Assembly: GCF_000801315.1 (NCBI RefSeq)
Contig: NZ_CP010056.1
Span: 62,001 to 126,000 of the forward strand
DNA length: 64,000 nt
DNA from: Hymenobacter sp. DG25B
GTDB taxonomy: Bacteria; Bacteroidota; Bacteroidia; Cytophagales; Hymenobacteraceae
Direction: 5' to 3'
The notes below the pieces were generated by a model. That model worked only from the letters and a program-made list of their open reading frames with translations, did not search any database and was not told where the DNA came from. A program made the translations under genes and the position numbers. Shown one piece after another: positions 1 to 11,851 of the stretch (its first letter is position 1; each line of letters begins with the position of its first letter).

Positions 1-4
1 ATAC

Positions 5-16
5 ATAAGTACTTAT
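5..16. promoter_or_regulatory. Perfect 12-bp palindrome
   Basis: ATAAGTACTTAT reads the same on both strands. It lies about 200 bases upstream of the YceI gene in an AT-rich stretch and could be an operator for a dimeric regulator. The gene to its left is outside the window, so it may equally belong to that gene. Function is inferred from symmetry only. Confidence 0.3.
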
Positions 17-106
17 TTATACTATGCAAGGAGAAGCACTTACTCCTCAGAAAAGCACTCCGCAGAGCCAATCAGCAAGGCAGTAAAAAATAATTTAGTC
101 TGAACT

Positions 107-133
107 ATGTATATACATCAAATGTATATACAT
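107..133. promoter_or_regulatory. Tandem palindromic operator candidate upstream of YceI gene
   Basis: The perfect palindrome ATGTATATACAT occurs twice, at 107-118 and 122-133, separated by three bases. Two identical 12-bp palindromes at 15-bp spacing, about 90 bases upstream of a start codon, are typical of a site bound by a dimeric repressor or activator, possibly cooperatively. No regulator gene for it is visible in the window. Confidence 0.5.
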
Positions 134-222
134 TTATAGCGTCATAAGTAATGGCTTAGGCTTTAGCACTTGCAGGCCTGCCATTGCCTCCCATGTTTTT
201 TCACCCCTAAACCAATCAAATT

Positions 223-756
223 ATGGCCACCATTTGGAAACTAGACCCCGCCCACAGCGAAGTGCAGTTCAAAGTAAAGCACCTGATGATTACCACCGTG
301 ACCGGGCACTTCACCACCTTTGATGTGGAAGTTACCACTGAGGGAGATGATTTTAGCCAGGCTTCTTCGATTGTCTTCACGGCGGATGTGGATTCTATCA
401 GCACCAACAATGAGCAGCGCGACACCCACCTGAAATCCGCTGATTTCTTTGATGCCGCCACGCACCGCCAGATTCGGTTTGCGGGCAAGCAGTTCGAAAA
501 GACCGGCGAAGACACGGCAAACCTGCACGGGGACCTCACCATTCGGGGCGTGACCAAGCCGGTGACGGTGAAAGTGGAGCTGGGCGGCATTGTGGTGGAC
601 CCCTACGGCCAGACGAAAGCCGGCTTTACGGTAGAAGGTAAAATCAGCCGCAAGGAGTTTGGCCTGACCTGGAATGCCGTGACGGAAGCCGGCTCCGTGG
701 TTGTGAGCGACGATATTAAGCTGCTGGCAGAAATTCAGCTTGTTAAGCAGGCTTAA
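223..756 (+). CDS. YceI family protein
   Basis: A 177-residue protein that looks like a complete single-domain YceI protein, a lipocalin-like beta-barrel that binds isoprenoid-type lipids in characterised members. It opens with the family pattern TIWKLDPAHSEVQFKVKHL and contains the conserved region around residues 105-125 (DLTIRGVTKPVTVKVEL) and the late KISRKEFGLTWN segment. Length fits the family. No signal peptide is seen, so it is probably cytoplasmic, unlike the secreted E. coli protein. It stands alone, with two identical palindromes upstream and a strong hairpin terminator downstream. The ligand in this organism is unknown; stress or polyprenyl-lipid roles are only inferred from the family. 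Confidence 0.93.
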   Translation: MATIWKLDPAHSEVQFKVKHLMITTVTGHFTTFDVEVTTEGDDFSQASSIVFTADVDSISTNNEQRDTHLKSADFFDAATHRQIRFAGKQFEKTGEDTANLHGDLTIRGVTKPVTVKVELGGIVVDPYGQTKAGFTVEGKISRKEFGLTWNAVTEAGSVVVSDDIKLLAEIQLVKQA

Positions 757-788
757 ATTTCTGCCGGCCATTTAGGCCGCCTTTTTTA

Positions 789-860
789 CCGGACCGCTAT
801 TATTTCCTGGTGAACCCTAGCTGGTTGACTTAGAGAAAGTAATAGCGGTCCGGCTTTTTA
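789..860 (+). terminator. Hairpin terminator after YceI gene
   Basis: Fourteen-base perfect arms (789-802 and 840-853, CCGGACCGCTATTA and its complement) are followed by CTTTTTA. This is a convincing intrinsic terminator 33 bases after the stop codon. Confidence 0.75.
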
Positions 861-1004
861 TTTCGGATGTACGGCGGAACGCTGAGTACCCTAAGCAGGG
901 GAAGAGTAGCAGGGTAGTAACCCTGAGGCGCTTACCACCCGCTGCTTTCTGCCGTTTGAGGATATGGCGGAACATCCACCCCGCCCACACGGTTTCTAAA
1001 GCTT

Positions 1005-2059
1005 ATGCTGAATACAAATCTTAAAACTACCGCCGGGCTGCCGCTGTCAATTCTGGATCTGGCCGCTATCCGGGAAGGGCACACGCCCGCCGATACGTTT
1101 CATAACAGCCTGGATCTGGCCCGACACGCCGAGCAGTGGGGCTATAACCGCTACTGGCTGGCCGAGCACCACAACATGGCCAGCATTGCCAGCTCGGCTA
1201 CTTCCGTCCTAATCGGTTACATAGCTGGTGGCACCTCTACTATTCGGGTAGGCTCGGGTGGTATTATGCTCCCCAATCATGCGCCCCTGATCATTGCGGA
1301 GCAGTTTGGCACCTTAGCCACCCTGTACCCTGGCCGCATAGACCTGGGCCTGGGTCGCGCCCCCGGCACCGACCCCTTAACTTCCCGGGCCCTGCGGCGC
1401 GACCTGCAGGGTTCCGTGGAAGACTTCCCCAGAACGTGCAGGAGCTGCAGACTTATTTTTCGGCAGAAAACCGCACCAGCAAGGTGCGGGCTATTCCCGG
1501 CGAAGGTCTTGATGTTCCCATCTGGCTGCTGGGTTCCAGCACCTACAGCGCTCAGCTGGCCGGCTACCTGGGGTTGCCCTTTGCATTTGCCAGCCATTTT
1601 GCGCCCACGCATTTGGAGGCGGCGCTGCACCTGTACCGTGCTAACTTCCGTCCCTCTGAGCACCTGGCGGCGCCTTATGCCGCCGCATGCGTGAATGTAA
1701 TTGCCGCCGATTCTGATACCGAGGCCAACCGACTGGCAACCTCCTTTTACCAGCTGGCCCTCAACATCATCCGTGGTACTTCCAAACCTCTGCAGCAACC
1801 CCTGGAAAGTATGCAGGGCCTCTGGAGTGAGCTGGAAGAGGAGGCGGTAAGTCAGATGATGGCCTATTCGTTTATTGGCGGGCCCGCTACGGTGCAGCAG
1901 CAGCTGCAGGCTTTTGTGAAGGGTACGCAGATTGACGAGCTGCTGGCTGTTTCGCACATCTACGACCACACCGCCCGCCTGCATTCCTATGAGCTGCTGG
2001 CCAACATGCTGAAACCAGAGCTTGCTCCGCCGGCCGTTACCTCCATATCAGAGAGCTAA
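1005..2059 (+). pseudogene. LLM class flavin-dependent oxidoreductase, frameshifted
   Basis: Together the two frames encode about 351 residues of a luciferase-like flavin-dependent oxidoreductase. The N-terminal part shows the family pattern [10 protein letters not shown], the WLAEHHNM segment and the [10 protein letters not shown] and [11 protein letters not shown] motifs. The C-terminal part begins [12 protein letters not shown] and ends near residue 350. The frame is lost in the CCCC run at 1427-1430; adding one C restores [13 protein letters not shown], which joins the halves without a gap. Both halves look conserved, so a sequencing error or very recent mutation is likelier than decay. 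Members use FMN and oxidise unknown substrates; the substrate here cannot be inferred. Confidence 0.85.
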
Positions 2060-2091
2060 AAAGAAGTTTGAAGCAATTTCCAGCCCGCCGT

Positions 2092-2148
2092 AAAACGCGG
2101 CCGAAGCCAGACCATGAAGGTTACTCCGCTTCGGCCGCGTTTTTCATT
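2092..2148. terminator. Bidirectional terminator between convergent genes
   Basis: Sixteen-base arms (2092-2107 and 2128-2143, AAAACGCGGCCGAAGC and its complement) with T-rich tails on both strands separate the oxidoreductase from the convergent metal-efflux operon. The right arm overlaps the last codons of the adaptor gene. Confidence 0.75.
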
Positions 2149-3295
2149 TTGGATAGGAGGGAGTATGCCCCATCTACCACCAGACGCAAAGAATCGGGGG
2201 CCGTGCCATCGGGCAATTTAATCTGGGTGTAGCCATCCTCGCTCAGGCCCGGCTGCACCGGAATCATGTGGAAGCGGCCGGCCGGCGCACCGGGCACAAA
2301 CACGTAGGAGCCACCCCCAAAACGCACAATTGCCTGGTCGGGTACGGCCGGCACCGTAGCGCGGTTGGTTTCGATAACGGCCCGGACAAAGGTTCCCGGC
2401 AGCAATTGGTGGTCTTCCTGGTCTAAGTGGGCATGCACGCGCACCGTGCGCTCGTCACTAATGGCCCGACTGATGAGGTAAATCCGGGCCGTGCGCTCGG
2501 TGCCGGCCGTGTCGCTGCTGAGGCTGAAGCGCACCAGCTGGCCTTTCTGCAGCTGGGGCACATCCTTCTCAAACACAGTCAGCTCCACGTGCAGGTGCTC
2601 GGGGTCCACTATTTCAAACAGCACATCGGTGGGCGTCACGCTCTGGCCCATGTTTACGTTTACCGTTTTCACAAAGCCACTGACCGGCGCCCGGATAGCC
2701 GCGGTGGTCACAATGCGGCCGCCCACGGGCAGGCCGCTTGCCCGGAGCTGCGCCGCCAATGCCGCCGACCGGGCCTGCAGCCCCTGATATTCGGTACGGG
2801 CGCGCTGGAAGTTTTTCTGGGGCGCCACCTCTTCGCGGTACAGCTCGGCCTGGCGCTCATACTCCGCTTTGGCATAGCGCAGCTGGCTGGCGGTTTCCAG
2901 GTAATCCTGCTGCAGGCGGGCAAAGTCGGGGTTGCGGATGGTGGCCAGCACCTCTCCTTTGCGCACGCGGGTGCCCTGCAAAAGCTGGGTGCGGTCTACA
3001 AAGCCCCCAGCGGCGCGCTCACGGAGGCCAGCTGGTCGGGCGGCACGTCCAGTACTCCGTTCACCTTCAGGCCCTGGCCCAATGCCCGTTTGCTGATGTG
3101 GCCCAGCTTCACCCCACCCAGCCGCTGCTCCTCGGTAGAGAGAGTTACTTCGGTGGAGGCGGCTTCCTGTTCCCCGCCCAATGCTGCGGCTGCGCCAACC
3201 GCAGCCGGCGCCTCCGCCGCGTTGCTGTCTGCTTTTTTCTCTCCGCAGCTGACCAGCATTGTGCCAGCCAGTACCAAGGTTGTTAAGTATTTCAT
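2121..3295 (-). pseudogene. czcB: RND efflux periplasmic adaptor (CzcB/CusB-like), frameshifted
   Basis: The restored protein is about 391 residues. It starts with a lipoprotein signal (MKYLTTLVLAGTMLVSCGEK, lipobox Cys at 17), then a barrel-sandwich/lipoyl region, a coiled-coil hairpin rich in Gln and Arg (YLETASQLRYAKAEYERQAE), and a beta-barrel plus membrane-proximal domain. This is the membrane-fusion subunit linking an inner-membrane RND pump to an outer-membrane channel. The frame breaks in the C5 run at 3004-3008; one more base rejoins APLGG with FVDRTQLLQGTRV. It follows the RND-TolC gene by 22 bases and is last in the operon, so it is probably co-transcribed with the pump. Confidence 0.88.
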
Positions 3296-3317
3296 GCCGA
3301 TGTTCAGGTAAGGAAAA

Positions 3318-6300
3318 CTACTGCGCTGCTCCGCCCAGCAGGTACTCCAGCTCCACCACGGTTTGATTGTGTTGCAACACGAGGTCCAGGTAATTAAGGC
3401 GCGCTTGCCGGGCTCTATCCAGGCTCAGCAAATAATCGGAGTAGCTGGTTTCGCCGGCTTTAAAGGCCCGCGTAGCCAGGCGCGTGACTACCGCCGCCTG
3501 GGGCAGCCCTACCTGCTCATAAAATAAGAGTCGCTCCTGCTGCTCCTTCCGGCGCATCTGCAACTCCTGCAGCCGGGCCGCTACCTGCGCCCGGAACCGC
3601 TGGTAAGTGGCCGATGCCGCTTGTTCCTGCAGGCGGGCGGCTTGTACCCGCGCCTTTTGCGGGCCGCGCAACAGGGGTAGGGCCACGCCCGCATGCACAC
3701 TATGAAACCGGTCGGCGGGGCCGTAGACGGGGCTGCGCGTGCCATCCGGCTTATCGTAGCTACCCCGCAATGACTGGTTGGTGTAGCCCAGTACTACCTC
3801 CGGCAGCCCCCGGGCCTGCTCCAGTTGGGTTTCGGCCCTGCGTTCCGCCAGCTGTTGCTGTAGCACGCGGCCTTCCGGCGTATTCACCAGTGCGGCGGTA
3901 TCAGTGGGAGGCGGGCTGAGTGGTAAAGGGCGCAGAACAGAATCGGCAATAGCAACGGGCTGGGGTGCCTGCAGCAGGGCCTGCAGCTGGCGTAGCGCTA
4001 TCTGGTAATCGGTGCGGGCCTGCTGCAGCTGGTTTCTGATTTCGCCTTGTTGCAGCATTGCCGTGGCTGGCTCCAGGCGGGCGCTTTCGCCGGTTTTAAA
4101 GCGCAGGCGCGCGGCCCGCAAAAACTCCTGGTACACGCTGTCCTGGCCGAGCAGCACCTGCATACGGGTGCGAGCATAGGCGGCAGCTTCGTAGCTTAGG
4201 CGAACTTCGCGGCGGAGCTCGGCCTGCACCTGAGTCAGCTGCAGCTCCCGGCTGCCCACCTGTGCCTGCAGCAGCTGCGCCTGGGAGCGGTAGTAGCCTG
4301 GCGGTGACACCGAATGACTAATATTCAGAGAGTTGTCTTTGAAAGGGGAGTTGATTTGACCGTAGCCAGCCTGTAACGAAGTACGTCCTATATCATAGGC
4401 CGTGCGCTGCAGGGCCTGATGCGCGGCCAGGGAGCGTTGCGCGGCCTGCACGGTGCCATTGGCCAGCAGGGCTTGCTGCACTGCCTGGGCCGAAGTAAAC
4501 ACCCCGCTTTGCTGGGCGTGAGCTGACGAATCTATCAACAACAGCACGATGGCGGCGCCCAATGGCAATGCTTTATCTGCTTTTGGCCGGGGTGTTTTGC
4601 GCTCCGCGCGATGCTCCAGCAGATAGTACAGCACCGGCAAAACCAGCAGGGTGAGCAGCGTAGCCGACACCAGCCCGCCAATAACCACCGTGGCCAGCGG
4701 CCGCTGCACCTCGGCCCCCGAGGACTGGGCCAGGGCCATGGGCAGAAAGCCCAACGAAGCTACCGTAGCCGTCATCAGCACCGGGCGCAGACGTGCTTCG
4801 GTGCCCAGGCGGATGCGGCGAAGCAGGTTGGTTTCGCCGTCTTCCTTTAAATGGTTGAACTGACCAATCAGCACAATACCATTCAGCACCGCCACCCCAA
4901 ACAAGGCAATAAAGCCCACCCCCGCTGAAATGGAGAAGGGCATATCCCGCAGCCACAAGGCCACTACCCCGCCAATGGCAGAGAGGGGTATAGCGGAAAA
5001 AATAAGTACTGACTGACTGATGGAGCGAAAGGTGAAATACAGCAGCACCAGAATCAGCAGCAGCGCTACCGGCACGGCTACCATCAGCCGGCTGGTGGCG
5101 GCGCGCAGATTCTCAAACTGCCCGCCGTAGGTAATGTAGTAGCCCGGGGCCAGCTTCAGCTGCTGGTTTAATACCTCCTGCAACTCCTGCACCACGCTTT
5201 CCACATCCCGGCCGCGCACGTTAAAGGCCACCGAAATGTAGCGCCGGGCATCGTCGCGCTGAATCTGGTTGGGGCCTTCGCGCAACTCTACGGTGGCTAC
5301 CTGCTCCAGCGGCACCTGCTGGCCGGTGGGGGTAGCAATGAAGAGGCGGCGCACGCTGTTAATATCGGTGCGCAGATCCTGCCGCAGCCGCAGCACCAGA
5401 TCAAAGCGCCTTTCCTGCTCAAACACCTGCCCGGCGGCGTGGCCGGCAAAGGCAGTTTGCACGGTGCGGTTAACGTCTTCCACGTTCAGGCCGAACTGTG
5501 CCAGGCGGTTGCGGTCCAGGTCTACCACAATCTGGGGCAGGCCGGTTACCTGCTCCACGTACACATCGGCGGCTCCCGGAACCTGGCGCACCCGGGCGCC
5601 GGCCTGGCGGGCATAGTCAGCCAGCTGCTGCAGGTCTTCGCCATAAATTTTCACTACCACGTCCTGCTTGGCCCCGCTGATGAGCTCGTTGAAGCGCATC
5701 TGAATGGGCTGCTGGAAGCTGAAGGTGACGCCGGGAATGTTACTCACCGCGGCGGCCATCTTTTCCGTCATTTCGGTTTTGGTCTGGGCCGAAGTCCATT
5801 CCGACTTGTCTTTCAGAATCACCAGCATGTCGGCGGCTTCCACGGGCATGGGGTCGGTGGGAATTTCGGCGGAGCCTACTTTGCTTACTACCTCTTTCAC
5901 CTCCGGAAACGTGCGCTTCAGAATACCGGCCGCCTGCTGCACTTTCTCCACGGTGTAGCTGAGCGAGCTGCCGGGCAGGGTGCGGGTATCCACGGCATAA
6001 TCTCCTTCCCAAATTTCCGGGATAAACTCGCCGCCCAGGGTTCGAAACAAGAGAAAAGTGCCCAGCAGCAGGGCGGCGGCCACGCTCAATACAATGGTCT
6101 TGGCCCGGAGAGCCCAACTCAGCATGGGCTGGTATTGCCGGCCAAAGAAGTCCATCAGGCGGTCAGAAAAGTTGCGCGGGTGCGCGGCCTCCCGGCTCAA
6201 AGCCAGCGCCGACATCATGGGCACGTAAGTGAGAGACAGAATAAAGGCCCCCAGAATGGCGAAAGCCACGGTCTGGGCCATGGGCCGGAACATCTTGCCC

Positions 6301-7714
6301 TCAATGCCGCCCAGGGCCAACAGCGGCAGGTATACAATCAGGATAATAATTTCGCCGAAGGCGGCGGAGGACCGGATGCGGGAGGCTGCCTGGTAGGTTT
6401 CCTCATTCATTTCCTCGCCGGTGAGGTGCTCGGTAGCTGCGCTTTTGCGCAGGGCCAGCCGGTGCACAATGGCTTCTACAATAATAACGGCACCGTCCAC
6501 AATCAGCCCAAAGTCAATAGCGCCCAGGCTCATGAGGTTGCCGCTGACGCCAAACAGGCGCATGAGCGAAATGGCAAACAGCATAGCCAGCGGAATAACG
6601 GAAGCCACCACCAGCCCCGCCCGCCAGTTGCCGAGAAACAGTACCAGCACAAAAACCACAATCAGGGCTCCTTCGGCCAGGTTGCGGGTTACGGTGGCAA
6701 TGGCGCTGTTCACCAGCTTGGTGCGGTCCAGAAAGGGCTCCACCGTAACGCCTTCGGGCAGGCTTTTTTCGATGGAGGCCATGCGCAGCTTCACCGCCTT
6801 AATGACTTCATTGGCGTTGGCGCCCTTCAGCATGAGCACCAGGCCGCCGGTTACCTCGCCCTCGTCGTTGCGCGTCATGGCCCCGTAGCGCACGGCAGCT
6901 CCTATACCCACCTGCGCCACGTCGCGCACCAGAATGGGCAGCCCGCTGCGGGTGCTGCGCACCACAATGTTGCCGATGTCGGCGGTGGAGGTGGCCAGGC
7001 CCTGGGTGCGGATGAAGTAGGCCGTGGGCTTGCGGTCCAGGTAGGCGCCGCCGGTGTTCTGGTTGTTGCGGGCCACGGCCTGGTATACCTCGTCCACGGT
7101 TACGTTGAGGGAGCGGAGCCGCTCTGGGTCCAGGGCTACTTCGTACTGCTTCAGCAGCCCGCCAAAGCTGGAAACATCGGCCACACCGGGCGTACCCAGC
7201 AGCTGGCGGCGCACTATCCAGTCCTGAATAGTGCGCAGTTCGGTGGGGAGTAGCGCTTTTCGTAGCCGGGCTTGGGGTGCACCAGGTACTGGTAGATTTC
7301 GCCCAGACCCGTGCTGACCGGGGCCAGCTCGGGGCGGCCCACGCCGGCCGGAATCTGACTTTCCGCGTCGCGCAGCCGCTCGGCCACCTGCTGGCGGGCC
7401 CAGTAAATGTCCACGTTATCGGCAAAGACAATGGTAATAACCGAGAGGCCAAAGCGGGAAAAGGAGCGCACCTGCTCGCGGCCCGGAATGGTGGCTACGC
7501 TCTGCTCCACCGGAAAGGAAACCAGCCGCTCAATGTCGCCGGCGGCCAGCGAGGGCGCTACCGTGTACACTATTACCTGATTGTTGGTGATGTCCGGCAC
7601 CGCGTCAATCGGCAGCTGGCTCAGGGAGTAACTGCCCCAGGCTACCAGCGCCAGCGTGAGCAGCCCAATAAGGAGCTTGTTATGGATGGAGAAATGAATC
7701 AGCCTATCAAACAT
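3318..7714 (-). pseudogene. czcA: CzcA/CusA-type heavy-metal RND transporter fused to TolC, frameshifted
   Basis: The restored product is about 1465 residues. Residues 1 to about 1045 are a heavy-metal RND permease: MFDRLIHFSIHNKLLIGLL opens TM1, and TM4 carries AIDFGLIVDGAVIIVEAI, with the two Asp and one Glu used for proton relay in CzcA-type pumps, which favours divalent cations such as Co, Zn or Cd over Cu or Ag. From roughly 4570 down to 3318 the chain continues in the same frame into a second signal-like segment (LPLGAAIVLLLIDSSAHAQ) and about 400 residues of TolC-like outer-membrane factor. Such fusions are known in Bacteroidota. The frame is lost at the G4 run 7245-7248; one extra base joins GYEKRYSP to TELRTIQDW. 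Likely role: metal export from cytoplasm or periplasm to outside. Confidence 0.88.
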
Positions 7715-7824
7715 GGCACGGCAATCAACATTAGCCTGATGAAATGGAAAGGCTTTCCGCGGCAGGCCCTGATTCTACCGCAGGTGTTCTGCTGGCGTGG
7801 GGTTGTTCCCGGAAAGCATAAACA

Positions 7825-8145
7825 TCAGACCTGCCGTGGCGGCTGCCACTGCGGGCTGCCAGCCGGGCAGAGAGTGGCCGGAACAGTTGCTTCAGTGTAA
7901 TGAATGGCCGCCAATAGGGGCTTCACCGCCTCACAGTATACGAAAGGAACCGCCGGAAACGCAAAACCCGGACAGCATTGGCATTGGCACAGTGGGGAGC
8001 ACCAGTTGCTGTGGTCCGATTCTGGTTTAGCTGGGTGCGCCGATAAGGTGAGAGGCCCAGGAACCAGCTGCACTGCTTTTTCCGGGCACGCTGAAGTGGC
8101 CAGCACTGCCAGATAAATGGCCAAGCTCAACGCTAAGTACCGCAT
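7825..8145 (-). CDS. Small Cys-rich protein, DUF6660-like
   Basis: A 106-residue protein with an N-terminal hydrophobic signal (MRYLALSLAIYLAVLATSAC), a central Cys/His-rich patch (CSPLCQCQCCPG) and a C-terminal WQPPR ending. This layout matches small proteins, annotated DUF6660 in Bacteroidota, that are encoded directly upstream of heavy-metal RND operons. The five clustered Cys suggest metal binding or sensing in the periplasm, but this is inference. It is first in the minus-strand operon, about 110 bases before the pump. Confidence 0.6.
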   Translation of the reverse strand: MRYLALSLAIYLAVLATSACPEKAVQLVPGPLTLSAHPAKPESDHSNWCSPLCQCQCCPGFAFPAVPFVYCEAVKPLLAAIHYTEATVPATLCPAGSPQWQPPRQV

Positions 8146-8272
8146 ATGCCAAAGGTAAGCACAGAAGCTATATGCAGTTTCTGATATTACTCATCTGCTC
8201 AGATGATATTCGATATCGATATTATGCCAAGCAAATCCTTAACTTCTCCTACACTTACCAAATACTTGTGCC

Positions 8273-8512
8273 ATGGAAACCATCCTTCGTTTTATTGCCT
8301 CACCGGCGGGCCGCTGGATTCGCGTAGCCGTGGGCACCTCGCTTATTACTGCCGGGCTTGCCCAGGGTGAGAAAGGCCGGGCCATGGCCGCCCTGGGGCT
8401 GGTGCCGCTGGCGGCGGGCGCCTTAGACTTGTGTTTGCTGTCGCCATTGGTGGGGCTGCCCTTTGAAGGGGAGGCGTTGCGCCGCGCGTTAGGCCCCGCT
8501 ACGCACGCCTGA
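8273..8512 (+). CDS. DUF2892 (YgaP-like) small membrane protein
   Basis: A 79-residue protein with a short amphipathic start, then two hydrophobic segments (VAVGTSLITAGLAQG and AMAALGLVPLAAGALDLCLL) separated by a short basic loop. Length, the early R-W-I-R and the LxPLxxGxxDxCLLxPL pattern fit DUF2892 inner-membrane proteins, which in some bacteria are fused to or sit near rhodanese domains. It is divergent from the metal-efflux operon. Function is unknown. Confidence 0.7.
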   Translation: METILRFIASPAGRWIRVAVGTSLITAGLAQGEKGRAMAALGLVPLAAGALDLCLLSPLVGLPFEGEALRRALGPATHA

Positions 8513-8689
8513 TGAGGATATGCCTGATTCTTGATCAATAGGGAATGTAAAGCGGGTAATACCGGAGTAGGGATTTACTCCTGATTACTTCAACTTGCCA
8601 CTGAATTCTGCCTTCTGCAACTTGCCTGTAATTTCAGGCCGGAAGTAGGGTGGCAGCGCATTTTTATTCCCTGCATCCCTACTTGCTGA

Positions 8690-10888
<2,199 letters not shown>

Positions 10889-10907
10889 CTGATTAACTGA
10901 CTATAAA

Positions 10908-10984
10908 ACACCGGGCTCCTACTGCTTAGCCCCAGATCAGCACCAAGCTGCCTGTGGTTAAGCGGTAGGAGCCCGGTTCTTTTA
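10908..10984 (+). terminator. Hairpin terminator after GH97 gene
   Basis: Near-perfect arms, about 10910-10927 and 10962-10976 (ACCGGGCTCCTAC and its complement), are followed by TTCTTTT. It starts about 20 bases after the stop codon. Confidence 0.65.
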
Positions 10985-11029
10985 CAGGCCCCACTGTATA
11001 AGTAGCAGGTGATATGGAAGAGCCGGTGC

Positions 11030-11212
11030 TTAGGCGCCGGCTTTTTTGCGGGTTGATTTTTTGGCCGCAGCCTTGCGCTCCTACAGAACGCGCAGGGTAT
11101 ACTGCTCACCGCTGGACAACAAATCCACTTTCAGGTTTCGGATGTAAAATACTTCCCCGTGCTTTATTTCATACAGCATATTGCCAGTGCATTCGTGGCC
11201 ATCTACCACCAT
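11030..11212 (-). pseudogene. Remnant of small protein with Lys-rich tail, internal amber
   Basis: Sixty codons read through in one frame: 43 residues beginning MVVDGHECTGNMLYEIKHG, an in-frame TAG, then 16 residues with a strongly basic tail (KAAAKKSTRKKAGA) and a TAA. The Lys-rich tail continuing exactly in frame after the TAG suggests a single changed codon. Basic tails like this are found on nucleic-acid-binding proteins, but I do not recognise the family. The reading frame has no clear conserved start and meets an opposing gene fragment at about 11212-11220, so it may be truncated. Confidence 0.4.
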
Positions 11213-11214
11213 CC

Positions 11215-11550
11215 CTCGCTTATTCGTTTGACGATGAAATTGCTTCTAAGCTTTTCTACGACTTGGACAACAAGCGCCTCGAAATTCATTTTACCGGCTG
11301 TTGGGAAGTCGCTAATGAGCATTATCATGATGGACCCTGCTGCCTGTTGATTCACCAGTGGAGTGCTGCCTATTGCCAGGAAGAGGTCATAAGCAGTCGG
11401 TTTGTCCGGTTGGAAGAGGGCCTGGGCATTGTCCGCTTGGTCCTCACCCTTACTTGGTCTAGCGAGCAGTTGGAAATGTGGGTTATCACGATTGACAACC
11501 GCTGCCTGCTACTTCGAGTTGCCAATCCATCCGTCGAAGTGGTGCGCTAA
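11215..11550 (+). pseudogene. Hypothetical protein, 5'-truncated
   Basis: About 110 residues from YSFDDEIASKLFYDLD to the stop have normal protein character: alternating acidic and hydrophobic strands, with CWEVANEHYHDGPCCLLIHQW and LEMWVITIDNRCLLL. They resemble small unclassified Bacteroidota proteins that occur as orphan or immunity-like genes. Upstream of about 11215 the frame stays open but overlaps a minus-strand gene remnant and no longer looks coding, and there is no ATG at the boundary. I infer that the 5' end was removed by a rearrangement. No function can be assigned. Confidence 0.4.
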
Positions 11551-11747
11551 CCAAGCGAGTAAAGAAATACCCCCAATTGAAGTGCTGTCCTCGCTAGAAT
11601 ACCAAAATACGAGGTCAGATGCAGTAGGGGCAAAACCAGTCCGATTACGAGAAGTGTCCGCGACCAAGCCTTATGTAAAGGGACAAAACCGCGAAATGAA
11701 AAGCTGCAATTCGGTTTTATTTTATCTCTAAAATCATATGTTATCAT
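11547..11747 (-). CDS. Possible small membrane protein (doubtful)
   Basis: A 66-codon frame whose last 40 residues (WSRTLLVIGLVLPLLHLTSY onward) form two plausible membrane segments. The first 28 residues look random. It faces the hypothetical fragment at 11215-11550 tail to tail, with overlapping stop codons. It may be a gene remnant or chance; there is no start signal or family match that I can name. Confidence 0.2.
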   Translation of the reverse strand: MITYDFRDKIKPNCSFSFRGFVPLHKAWSRTLLVIGLVLPLLHLTSYFGILARTALQLGVFLYSLG

Positions 11748-11851
11748 TCAACCCAAAAAAATCTAGGTTTTAGGAATTAGATTAAATTATTGTATAATTG
11801 AGCCACCGCAGTATGTCTGAACATTAGTACATAGTGGAGGTACTTGGCAAT

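Noticed and set aside
5439..7253. A 604-codon open frame on the plus strand opposite the RND pump
   Set aside because: It is the antisense of a strongly conserved transporter gene; its composition (rich in Gly, His and Gln) is what high-GC codon usage gives in that frame. The same holds for long antisense frames at 9392-10759, 19306-20364, 49638-50912 and 60320-61267.
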